From: JAVBQG01 sp031549185
GTDB taxonomy: Bacteria; Synergistota; Synergistia; Synergistales; Synergistaceae
DNA length: 26,335 bases
Assembly: GCA_031549185.1 (NCBI GenBank)
Contig: JAVBQG010000022.1
Coordinates: 1 to 26,335, forward strand
Reading direction: 5' to 3'
The notes under the pieces: generated by a model
What the model was told of the DNA's origin: nothing
The model's database searches: none
Seen by the model: the letters and a program-made list of their open reading frames with translations, nothing else
In this document: one piece after another, positions 1-6,950 of the stretch
Position numbering within the stretch: position 1 is the stretch's first letter
Layout: each line of letters opens with the position of its first letter
Translations under genes and position numbers: made by a program

Positions 1-1
1 C

Positions 2-214
2 TCACTTTCCGTATCGTTTCCACCGTCAGCATCTCCTTTTGCCCCCCCGAGTTCCATTCTCGAGAGGCAGTCTCTCACGGTGGCCTACTTTTGCGTGCCT
101 ATCTCAGATAAACTGGCCTATTTTGTCACGCCGCCCGACACATCATCAACTTTGCCAATGATGGAGGGATCTATAAAGTATTTTTTTCCACTTCGCGAGG
201 AAACGCTCTCTTGA
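2..214 (+). pseudogene. 5' fragment of the surface protein in another frame
   Basis: A reading frame is open from the left window edge to a TGA at 212-214. It reads as plausible protein, including the stretch VAYFCVPISDKLAYFVTPPD at about residues 32-51. The large surface-protein frame takes over in a different phase at about 205-211, where the DNA has a CTCTCT run. Removing one CT there would join ...REETL directly to LTSLDIEAYAEDIYGN of the downstream frame. The downstream frame itself is closed upstream by a TAA at 109-111, so the large protein has no convincing start of its own. The reading is either an authentic frameshift, a sequencing error, or chance openness. The true N-terminus and signal peptide would lie left of the window. 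Confidence 0.35.
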
Positions 215-3200
215 CGAGTTTGGATATAGAGGCATATGCGGAAGATATATACGGCAACCGAATAAATCTTCCGCAACCGCGCGATGATGGCTCTGGTGGC
301 GATGACATAGCTGGAGATGGGGTGTACACTTCAACTCTTGCTCCAGGAACCACTATCACAGGAGGAGTAGCGTATAAGATTGCAAGCAGGGTTTCAAATA
401 AAAGCGGCAATGCGGTCGAAACATTTGTATTGTCTCAAATTGATGTTTTAGGTCCAGGGGCCCATGGCGAAATTCCCCTCTTCGGCGAGAAAATAAGCGA
501 AAATTTCAGCAGAACGGCAATTACCTTTTTGTCGAGCATCAATGACAGGGAGATGATACCGCCACATATTAACCCACCTATATTCGACGCCGCTTTCTAC
601 ACAAAAGGTGTCTATGGCCTCAATCAATTGCTTTTAGGCACGAGTGACAAGGAATTCAGTATAGATATCACGCCTGATCCGCTCTTCGACTATCTTTCCA
701 AGGACATAGTTTGGGAGGTAGATAAACCGCACCTGGGTGTAGAGGTTCTTCCCGATAAGCAAGGTCGCCATCATGTCGCGAGGGTGCGTTTTACGCAACC
801 GACTTGGGAGACCATAACATTGAAAGCGAGGATATCCTACGACCTCAATCCAGGTATGGATGAGAGAATGCGCGTGCTAACACAACAAGAAATGGAGAGA
901 ACCATAAAGCTGAATGTCGCTGAGCCGGGGTTTCAGGAGAGCGCGTTTATCCTCAACAAAAGCGAACCACTGCTCGTTTTCGCCGGGGATAGACACGAGT
1001 TCGACAGCCGCATCTGGATGCCCCTTGGATACTCCACGGAAGCAAAATGGAGCGTCAGCAAAGCGGTCGGTCCCGATAAATCTCCGGCTAATGTGGCGCG
1101 CATTGTAAAAGAGGGTGCGGAAAGCTGCACGGTTGAAATGCTGACGCCCGGAGAATTCACACTTACTCTGACAAGTGTTCCATACGATTTCATCAGCGAT
1201 TGGTTCACTCTGAAAGTTATCAACAAGGAACAGGGTGGCAGCGTCAACCCGACCCCGACCGACGACGACGGCACGCAGCCCAATCCGATTCCGGATAACC
1301 CCGATCCGGGCGGAGACGATAGCGTTGACACGGATGCGGGCGGCGGCGGGACGAAGCCGGGCGACGACTCCGGCGGTGGCGGCGGGGACTCGGGAGGCGG
1401 CGGCAAGAGGCCTGTGTATGAGGAGTGGGAAGAATCCGAACTCAACGCGCCGAAGCTGTTGAGGATCACGGTCGACGGCAGTGCCCCTGCCTCGGCGGAC
1501 GTGGCGGCCATGCGGGCGGCGACGCTGCGGTTCGAGTTCGACTCGCCGATCGATCGCTACTCCCTGTCGGCGATCCTGAGCGACGACCTCTCCGTCAAGC
1601 AGGGCGAGGACTACGCCGTCGTCTCCGGCTTCGCGCTCAGCGGGGATGGAAAAACGCTGACGGTCTCCTTCCTGCCGAAGTACGAGGGGCTGTTCGTCCT
1701 GTACTACAGCTTCGAGGGGAAGACCGGCCTTTCGGTGCGGGGCGGTTTCGGCCTGTACGCGGAAAAAGCGAGCTCCACGGTGCCCGCCACACCGGTACAG
1801 CCGGGTGGCTCCGGGAAAGGTGGCGGCGGCTGCGGCGTTACGGCGCTGCCGTTCCTGCTCTTCCTGCTCTGTGCGGTTGGTGCGGTCGGAATAGCGCGGC
1901 GCGGTAAGCGCGCCCTGCGTATGTTGCTTCTGCTCACGTTTCTCGGCCTGGCCTCGACGGCCAACGCCACGACGTACGTCGTCACGAACGCGGGGGACGA
2001 ACTCGACTTCCCGCCGGCGGGCAGCCTGCGGTCGATCCTGCACACGATCGACCTGCTGGGAACGAAACACGACGTGATTCAGTTCGCACAGAACATTGAG
2101 ACGATCGAGCTGAAGGGCACGCTGGAGTGCGCCAACAGCACGACGCTGGACGGTTACACCGGGCGGAGAGGCAAGCGCGTCACCCTCACTCTGGCTTCCG
2201 GGGGCTACTGGCACGCAGTAAACGGAAAACCGATCGAGGGGAAATACATCGAAATAGAGTTCATGAGCGATTTTTCGGCCAACGGCATCGTTTTCAAGGG
2301 CTTCGGGAAGGGCGATCCCCGCAATATCCCGGGGGCGGTCAACGGAGGATTGTTCTGTTTCGGCGGCTATTCCTACGGGACAAAACTGCAAAACTGCTCT
2401 TTCGTCGACATCGTCGGCGCGAGGTCGCCGGTGATGATCAATTTTTCCGGAAGGGGATACTTGGTGGAGTATGACACTGCCACCATGGATATGTGCCTGT
2501 TTCGGGGAAACGTTTCGGAGAACAGCGGCGGCGCGATCCAGGTGCTGAACGGGTCGGTAGCGCTGCAGGACACGTTTGTGGCCTATAACTGGGCAAAAGA
2601 GAGGGGCGGGGCCTTCTACAACCAGGAAGAAGGCCCGGATGCGGGTGGGCAATCTCCATTCGCCGACAACGCCTCCCTGCACAATACGATCGTGAACAAT
2701 AGCATCGGGGCCGTGCCCCCGAAGGGACGTTCTCTTGGGAACAGCATGAGTATGGAGGCGAGTACGGGAGCGAAAATCATATCCCGTGTGTCTCGTGGGA
2801 ACAGCCCTGGTGTTTTTCCGGGCCTTCTGACGCTCTCCCGTTGTACGATCATCGAGAACGAGGCACAACAGTCGGGCGGGGCGATCGTCTCCACCGGCTT
2901 GCTCCTATGCAATAGTTTGATCGCGGGCAACTCCGCCGGGGTGGGCGCCCCCGCAATAACCGGCGTTCTGCCGGATTTTCGCGCGTCCCTCTTCGCGAAC
3001 AACGATACGGGCGTGGCCAACCCTACCCCGGACCGCTACGAGTACGACGACAAGGGGAACCTGTACGCGAACGGCGTGACGGAGGCGGTGTTGCGCCGGA
3101 TTTTCGAGAAATATCCCATTGCCGAGGAGGACCGGGGCGGTTACATTCCTGTCGTGCCGATCAAATACGCGGGGCCCGCGGAGGGGATGGTCTTTGCCGA

Positions 3201-4374
3201 ATTGAGAAACGCGATCGATTCGTCGCACCCCCTGGCCTTCGACGCCGACGTGCGCGGCGTGCCGCGCCGCTACGCGGAGGGCGCGAGCATCGGGTCCTAC
3301 GAGTTCGGCAGGGTCACGATCGAGCCGGGCAACGTGCAAAATTCCACGACGATCGGGCTCAAGCCGAACGACAAGGGCTCGATCAAGGTCAAGCTGATCG
3401 AGCGCATCACGGTGGGCGGGCTCTCCGCGACCAACTATCTGGGGGAAATCCCCATGACGTTTGCCTTGAAGGACGGCGACAACCTCGAAGCCCTGCCGCA
3501 CGATACCGAGACGGCGGACAACGGGCGCGCGTTCGCGGCGGTGAGTACGCTGGGGGCGGGGACGAGCGTCGTGCGCGCGGCCCTGACGGATCGCCCGGCC
3601 AGATATCTCGACCTGCAGGTAAAGGTGGGCGGCGACCAGAGCTCGGGCGGGGGATCGTCCTGGCAGGAGGACGATGACTTGTACGTCGTTACGCTCGACC
3701 CGAGCCGCACCGCCCCTGGCGTGGAAAATACATACTGGGCGACCTTCTCTAGGACGTGCGCGTCGAGCACGGTCTCCATTCGCCGCAAGGGTACGACGGA
3801 CTACATAAAGCGCGACATCCCCGTCGACATGTTGCCCTCGGTATACGGCAAGCTGCGCGGGGCGATCGCGTTCGAAAAAAGCGGCAGCTACATGTTCGAT
3901 TTCGCGATGACGGACGGCAGCGGGAGGCAGTATACGGACACGAAGGAAGTGCGGGTGGAAGCCTCGTCGCTGAAGGTCTTCCGAATGTCGGAGCCGCCGT
4001 ACTACGAGGATAAGACGCTGTCGATGTTGGCGTCGTTCTCGGTTGCGCCGAAGGAGATCTCCATGACACTGACGGACGAAAACGGCGCGGCCTACAAGCC
4101 CGAGCTCTATTCGAAGAACGAGCGGCTCGGCTGGGAGGGGTTCGTGACATCCGGCAAGACGGGATATTACACGGCGACGCTGGAATACACCGACGGCGGC
4201 GACGGAAAGGGGCATAAGGAGCACTTCACGATCTACATCGCCCCGTATTATGGCACCGGCTCGACGGTCGTCTCCGGCGGCAAGGGCGGCGGTGGCTGTT
4301 CCTCGGGGGCGTTCGGCCTCCTGTCGGCACTTCTGAGCGGGGCATGGGTTTTGCGCGCGAGGAAGCCCCGATAA
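211..4374 (+). CDS. Tandem Synerg-CTERM surface protein, two exported modules in one frame
   Basis: The open frame encodes 1387 residues from a TTG at 211, which is probably not the real start because no ribosome-binding site or signal peptide is seen. Module 1 (residues 1-570) has a DDGSGGDDIAGDGVYT motif near residue 25, typical of 'choice-of-anchor X'-like beta domains. It is followed by Ig-like regions, a Gly/Asp/Pro linker (about 342-400), a further beta domain, and GGGGC plus a hydrophobic segment and RRGKR (537-567). Module 2 starts at Met571 with signal peptide MLLLLTFLGLASTANA. It continues into a parallel beta-helix-like domain with GGAI repeats and a D-x-RG-x-PR...IGSYEF motif (resembling 'choice-of-anchor Q'). 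Ig-like domains follow, with a second GGGGC/hydrophobic/RARKPR tail at residues 1359-1387. The likely role is a cell-surface adhesin or stalk protein processed by the Synergistota sorting system; the ligand is unknown. The first 1 kb is visibly lower in GC than the rest. The frame is certain; the fusion could reflect a lost stop codon. Confidence 0.8.
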   Translation: MTSLDIEAYAEDIYGNRINLPQPRDDGSGGDDIAGDGVYTSTLAPGTTITGGVAYKIASRVSNKSGNAVETFVLSQIDVLGPGAHGEIPLFGEKISENFSRTAITFLSSINDREMIPPHINPPIFDAAFYTKGVYGLNQLLLGTSDKEFSIDITPDPLFDYLSKDIVWEVDKPHLGVEVLPDKQGRHHVARVRFTQPTWETITLKARISYDLNPGMDERMRVLTQQEMERTIKLNVAEPGFQESAFILNKSEPLLVFAGDRHEFDSRIWMPLGYSTEAKWSVSKAVGPDKSPANVARIVKEGAESCTVEMLTPGEFTLTLTSVPYDFISDWFTLKVINKEQGGSVNPTPTDDDGTQPNPIPDNPDPGGDDSVDTDAGGGGTKPGDDSGGGGGDSGGGGKRPVYEEWEESELNAPKLLRITVDGSAPASADVAAMRAATLRFEFDSPIDRYSLSAILSDDLSVKQGEDYAVVSGFALSGDGKTLTVSFLPKYEGLFVLYYSFEGKTGLSVRGGFGLYAEKASSTVPATPVQPGGSGKGGGGCGVTALPFLLFLLCAVGAVGIARRGKRALRMLLLLTFLGLASTANATTYVVTNAGDELDFPPAGSLRSILHTIDLLGTKHDVIQFAQNIETIELKGTLECANSTTLDGYTGRRGKRVTLTLASGGYWHAVNGKPIEGKYIEIEFMSDFSANGIVFKGFGKGDPRNIPGAVNGGLFCFGGYSYGTKLQNCSFVDIVGARSPVMINFSGRGYLVEYDTATMDMCLFRGNVSENSGGAIQVLNGSVALQDTFVAYNWAKERGGAFYNQEEGPDAGGQSPFADNASLHNTIVNNSIGAVPPKGRSLGNSMSMEASTGAKIISRVSRGNSPGVFPGLLTLSRCTIIENEAQQSGGAIVSTGLLLCNSLIAGNSAGVGAPAITGVLPDFRASLFANNDTGVANPTPDRYEYDDKGNLYANGVTEAVLRRIFEKYPIAEEDRGGYIPVVPIKYAGPAEGMVFAELRNAIDSSHPLAFDADVRGVPRRYAEGASIGSYEFGRVTIEPGNVQNSTTIGLKPNDKGSIKVKLIERITVGGLSATNYLGEIPMTFALKDGDNLEALPHDTETADNGRAFAAVSTLGAGTSVVRAALTDRPARYLDLQVKVGGDQSSGGGSSWQEDDDLYVVTLDPSRTAPGVENTYWATFSRTCASSTVSIRRKGTTDYIKRDIPVDMLPSVYGKLRGAIAFEKSGSYMFDFAMTDGSGRQYTDTKEVRVEASSLKVFRMSEPPYYEDKTLSMLASFSVAPKEISMTLTDENGAAYKPELYSKNERLGWEGFVTSGKTGYYTATLEYTDGGDGKGHKEHFTIYIAPYYGTGSTVVSGGKGGGGCSSGAFGLLSALLSGAWVLRARKPR
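1234..1410 (+). repeat. Gly/Asp/Pro low-complexity linker coding region
   Basis: This stretch is GC-rich and encodes a linker of PTPTDDD, PNPIPDNPDPGGDD and repeated GGGG/DSGGGG blocks. It separates the low-GC N-terminal domains from the high-GC remainder. It is probably a flexible spacer. The simple GGC-type repeats could act as recombination or slippage points between domain modules. Confidence 0.7.
1819..1911 (+). other. Internal Synerg-CTERM-type sorting tail
   Basis: Residues 537-567 of the surface protein read GGGGCG, then VTALPFLLFLLCAVGAVGIA, then RRGKR. The Gly-rich cysteine motif, transmembrane segment and basic end are the tripartite pattern of Synerg-CTERM sorting signals. Such a signal normally sits at the extreme C-terminus; here the frame continues without a stop. 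Confidence 0.75.
1921..1968 (+). other. Internal Sec signal peptide
   Basis: An in-frame ATG at 1921 opens MLLLLTFLGLASTANA. It has a hydrophobic core and an A-N-A motif suited to signal peptidase I, with mature sequence beginning TTYVVTN. The positive charge comes from the tail of the preceding module (RRGKRALR). No Shine-Dalgarno sequence is visible before this ATG, so independent initiation is not well supported. Confidence 0.7.
4285..4371 (+). other. C-terminal Synerg-CTERM-type sorting tail
   Basis: The end of the surface protein reads GGGGCSSGAFGLLSALLSGA followed by WVLRARKPR and a TAA stop. This is the expected position for a Synerg-CTERM signal and is the best phylum marker in the window. 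Confidence 0.8.
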
Positions 4375-4396
4375 TCAACCGCAAAGAATGAGTGAG

Positions 4397-4440
4397 GCGA
4401 TATGGGGCAACCTGCACGTGGTTGCTCCGTATCGCTTTCA
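4397..4440 (+). terminator. Rho-independent terminator of the surface-protein gene
   Basis: A 16-bp inverted repeat (GCGATATGGGGCAACC at 4397-4412 with its near-complement at 4420-4435, two G-U type wobbles, 7-nt loop) lies 23 bp after the stop codon. A modest T-rich tail (CTTTCAATTTG) follows. Confidence 0.65.
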
Positions 4441-4442
4441 AT

Positions 4443-4471
4443 TTGTTGATTTTGCCCGGTGTTATTATTAT
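4443..4471 (+). promoter_or_regulatory. Putative promoter of the MmcQ/YjbR relic
   Basis: TTGTTG (4443-4448) and TATTAT (4466-4471) are separated by 17 bp, in an AT-rich patch about 85 bp upstream of the relic's start codon. The -10 box matches consensus at five of six positions and the -35 box at three of six. No transcription is implied by sequence alone. Confidence 0.4.
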
Positions 4472-4555
4472 CTTGTGCTTATAAAAGCGAGAGCGTAGTA
4501 TTTCCAGATGGATATATTTTCTCGTGCCGTTCGGCGTGCCGGAGGATTGAACCCC

Positions 4556-4959
4556 ATGACGGATGTGGATGCCCTGTATAAAAACCGGAGAGTAAGGATC
4601 GGACAGCTTCTTCCCTTCGGTCGGATTTTCCGAGAGCGGCGACGGCTACACCTATTTCACCGGTTTGCTCGACGACCAGTTCGAGATGACGGTCGTCGTC
4701 ACAAAAGAGGGGAAAATTGGGTCTGGGCGGAGAAGAGCTGGTCGAAATCGTCGATTTGCGCGCGAAGCCGGAGGATGTGGATGCCCTGGTGGACGGAAAG
4801 AGCTACTTTCCGGGGTATCACATGAATAAAAAACATTGGTTCACCATCCTTCTCGACGACTCTGCCTCCATGGAGGGAACCTTCCGTCGGATCGACGAGA
4901 GTTTTGCGCTCGCCGCAGGGCGACGGTCATCCAGGCGGGCGCGGATGCCGGGTGCGTGA
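4556..4959 (+). pseudogene. Decayed MmcQ/YjbR-family gene
   Basis: An ATG at 4556 with GGAGG 10 nt upstream opens MTDVDALYKNRRVRIGQLLP. The sense then moves to a second frame at about 4626 (FSESGDGYTYFTGLLDDQFE, ending TVVVTKEGKI). It moves to a third frame at about 4717 (LGGEELVEIVDLRAKPEDVD, then SYFPGYHMNKKHWFTILLDD). The P-G-Y-H-M-N-K-K-H-W block is the hallmark of the MmcQ/YjbR (DUF419) fold, a CyaY-like putative DNA-binding family. The pieces are too close together for an intact gene: the middle part expected between TKEGK and the KLGL-like block is missing. The gene therefore has at least one frameshift and an internal deletion of roughly a hundred codons. The family assignment is from recognition of the motif; the size of the deletion is inferred. 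Confidence 0.7.
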
Positions 4960-4979
4960 ATTTGTATAAAACAGGCTGT

Positions 4980-5018
4980 AAAAAATCGCGCCCCTCGTCG
5001 AGAAGGGCGCGATTTTTT
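4980..5018 (-). terminator. Bidirectional hairpin terminator
   Basis: A perfect 14-bp inverted repeat (AAAAAATCGCGCCC at 4980-4993, complement at 5005-5018) has an 11-nt loop and A/T runs on both flanks. It can terminate the minus-strand GH18 gene and also plus-strand transcription from the relic. The TAA stop of the GH18 gene (5017-5019) lies in the stem's edge. Confidence 0.85.
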
Positions 5019-6501
5019 ATTGGCTTGCTTTATCGATCAGCTCCCAGACCTCCGGTCTTTCGAAGCCCTTGCGCCAGAAGGCGGCGCCTGCCAGGTTGTG
5101 TTTTTTCACCAGGTCCATGCGAAGTTTGAGCGAGTTCTCGTCCTCCATCCACACTTTGTACGTCTTGTCGCCGCTGACGTACTGGAAGTAGTTCTGCCCA
5201 GTGCCGCCGAGCCAGGTCTTGGTCGCGCCCGTCTCCAGGATGCGGGCGTCGGCGGATGCCATGGCCATCGTCTTCGACTTCACGGAGACCTTGCCGCCCG
5301 TGGTACGGGTCTCCTCCCACTCGCGGGTGTAGAAGGGGATCCCGAGCAGCAGCTTGCTCGCCGGGACCTGTGCCAGCGTGTTCTGCAAGCCGCGCTGCAC
5401 CCAGGGAAGAGAGGCGGTCGAGCCAGCCTTGGGCGACGTGCGCCAGTGCTCGTCGTAGGTCATGACGGCGACGTAGTCGACGATCCCCGAGAGCGCCCTG
5501 CGCTCGTAGCACTTCGACCAGTTCGTGGGCACCATCACGTCGATCGACATCGTGAGGCCCATCGTCCGCGCCGCCGCCGTCAGCCGCTGGACGAATGCGG
5601 TGAGGCGCTGGGCGTCGGCGTTGTCGACGCTTTCGAAGTCGACGTTGATCCCGTCGAAGCCGTAGATTCTGGCGTAGGCCAGCAGGCGTGCGATGAAGGC
5701 GTTCTGCGCCGCCTGACTGGCAAAAAATTTGCGGGTGCGCTCCTTGTTGAAACCGTTGGAGACCAGCGCCCAGACATGGTAGCCCTGCTTGTGCGCGGTC
5801 TCCACGTAGCCGGCGCTGCCCCGGTTGACCGAGGTTCCCGTCTCGTCGGCCAGCGCGAACCAGGTGGGGGAGATCACGCTCAGGCCCGGCAGAGGGGTCT
5901 CCAGCGCGAGGTCCTTATTCTCGCCCGCGACGTGATCCCACACTAGGTTGAACGGTTTTTTCAGCGGCTGGAGCGCGGTTTTCGGTGGAAATGCCGTCAC
6001 CTTCAGCAGATCGGGAGTCCCGACGAGTACGGTCTCCCTGTCCGTCAGAATGTAGGCGAGCCCGACGACCCGCTCGGCGCCGCGCAGGTTGAGGCGTTGT
6101 ACGTTGTCGTCGCTGCGCGCGCGGAAATCGAGATCGAGCGCGTTCGGGGCGAGCGACGAGAGAATCGGAACGCCCAGCGTCGCCGCCGGGTTCGCCACGT
6201 GCACGGTGAAGGCGTTGCGGGCGGCGTTCAGCTTGACGGGCAGGTTCATCTGCGCCAGCAGCTCGCCGGGGATCCAGACGTCGTCGGCGACGCTGCGGTC
6301 GGCGTACGGTTTGACGATCGCCAGGTGCGGCGTGGCGTTTACCTTGTTCCTGTCGACCATCTGCTCGATGCGCCAATAGCGGGCGTTCTCGTCGCCGGAG
6401 ACGGCAGAGGTGTCGGCGGCGTAGAGGGGAGATGCCGTCGGAAGGGCCAAAAGAGAAAATGCGAGAGAAAAAAGTACCCCTTTCAAAATCGTTTTATACA
6501 C
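5017..6501 (-). CDS. Secreted GH18-family glycoside hydrolase (YaaH/SleL-like)
   Basis: The protein has 494 residues starting at GTG 6501, with AAGGAGG about 10 nt upstream (6512-6518). A signal peptide (MYKTILKGVLFSLAFSLLAL...SPLYA, about residues 1-28) predicts export. Residues about 30-190 are an N-terminal region I do not recognise. Residues about 200-490 form a GH18 TIM-barrel, with the signature D283-G-I-N-V-D-F-E290 and E290 as the expected proton donor. The motif MTYDEH and the C-terminal WMEDENS...GAAFWRKG block match spore and cell-wall YaaH/SleL-type N-acetylglucosaminidases. The likely substrate is therefore peptidoglycan or another GlcNAc polymer, although no LysM domain is present. 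The GTG overlaps the last codons of the upstream unknown gene by 8 bp, indicating coupled translation. Confidence 0.85.
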   Translation of the reverse strand: MYKTILKGVLFSLAFSLLALPTASPLYAADTSAVSGDENARYWRIEQMVDRNKVNATPHLAIVKPYADRSVADDVWIPGELLAQMNLPVKLNAARNAFTVHVANPAATLGVPILSSLAPNALDLDFRARSDDNVQRLNLRGAERVVGLAYILTDRETVLVGTPDLLKVTAFPPKTALQPLKKPFNLVWDHVAGENKDLALETPLPGLSVISPTWFALADETGTSVNRGSAGYVETAHKQGYHVWALVSNGFNKERTRKFFASQAAQNAFIARLLAYARIYGFDGINVDFESVDNADAQRLTAFVQRLTAAARTMGLTMSIDVMVPTNWSKCYERRALSGIVDYVAVMTYDEHWRTSPKAGSTASLPWVQRGLQNTLAQVPASKLLLGIPFYTREWEETRTTGGKVSVKSKTMAMASADARILETGATKTWLGGTGQNYFQYVSGDKTYKVWMEDENSLKLRMDLVKKHNLAGAAFWRKGFERPEVWELIDKASQ

Positions 6502-6856
6502 GCTTCAACTGCCTCCTTGTTTCTTCCGCCACCCACTTTGCCGCTTCGGACGGCTGCATCTCGATTTCGTCCACCGTCTCCGCGACCGCCTCCCGCCACG
6601 ACACGCCCCTGGCGCCGATGGCGAGCAGTGCCGCGACGACGGATCTTCGAACGGACTCGGCCTCGTCGCTGGCGTATTTGCGCGCATAGAAGAGCGAGTC
6701 GTCGAAGAAGCCGAGCTCGCCCGGCGTCGTCTTCGGCAGCTCGGCTGCCAATTTCGCGATCGCGTCGAAGCCCCCGCTTCTCTGCGCTTCCTCCCGCGAC
6801 TCGGCCCACGCGAGCGACTGCCGCATCGCGGCCAGCGGGGTTTCCGTGCTTTTCAT
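6494..6856 (-). CDS. Hypothetical helical protein, 120 residues
   Basis: The ATG at 6856 is preferred because GGGAGG sits 8 nt upstream; a longer frame reaches 6904 but lacks such a site. The protein starts MKSTETPLAAMRQSLAWAES, is predicted mostly helical and has many Glu/Ala/Arg residues. It has no signal peptide or membrane segment. I do not recognise a family. Its last 8 bp overlap the start of the GH18 gene, so the two form an operon. An extended -10 element lies 46 bp upstream. Confidence 0.7.
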   Translation of the reverse strand: MKSTETPLAAMRQSLAWAESREEAQRSGGFDAIAKLAAELPKTTPGELGFFDDSLFYARKYASDEAESVRRSVVAALLAIGARGVSWREAVAETVDEIEMQPSEAAKWVAEETRRQLKRV

Positions 6857-6902
6857 GAGATCCGCCTCCCTGATCGGTCCGGATACGTGAGATAATGTCG
6901 GC

Positions 6903-6911
6903 ATTATAACA
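6903..6911 (-). promoter_or_regulatory. Extended -10 promoter for the 120-aa gene and GH18 gene
   Basis: On the minus strand the sequence TGTTATAAT gives a perfect TATAAT with the upstream TG of an extended -10 element. No recognisable -35 box is found 17 bp upstream, where the DNA is a T-rich tract. It lies in the 94-bp gap between divergent genes. Confidence 0.55.
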
Positions 6912-6950
6912 GGTTGCCTGCGGAAAAAAATTCGAAAGGTCGGCGGACGT

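Noticed and set aside
877..2868. A 663-codon open frame on the minus strand
   Set aside because: It lies antisense to the surface-protein gene, is Arg/Val-rich with no domain sense, and is a typical shadow of GC-rich coding sequence. The same applies to the long antisense frames at 2905-4224 and 6987-8942.
5020..5946. A 308-codon plus-strand frame opposite the GH18 gene
   Set aside because: It is antisense to a gene with an intact signal peptide and catalytic motif, and has low-complexity Arg/Gly/Val composition.
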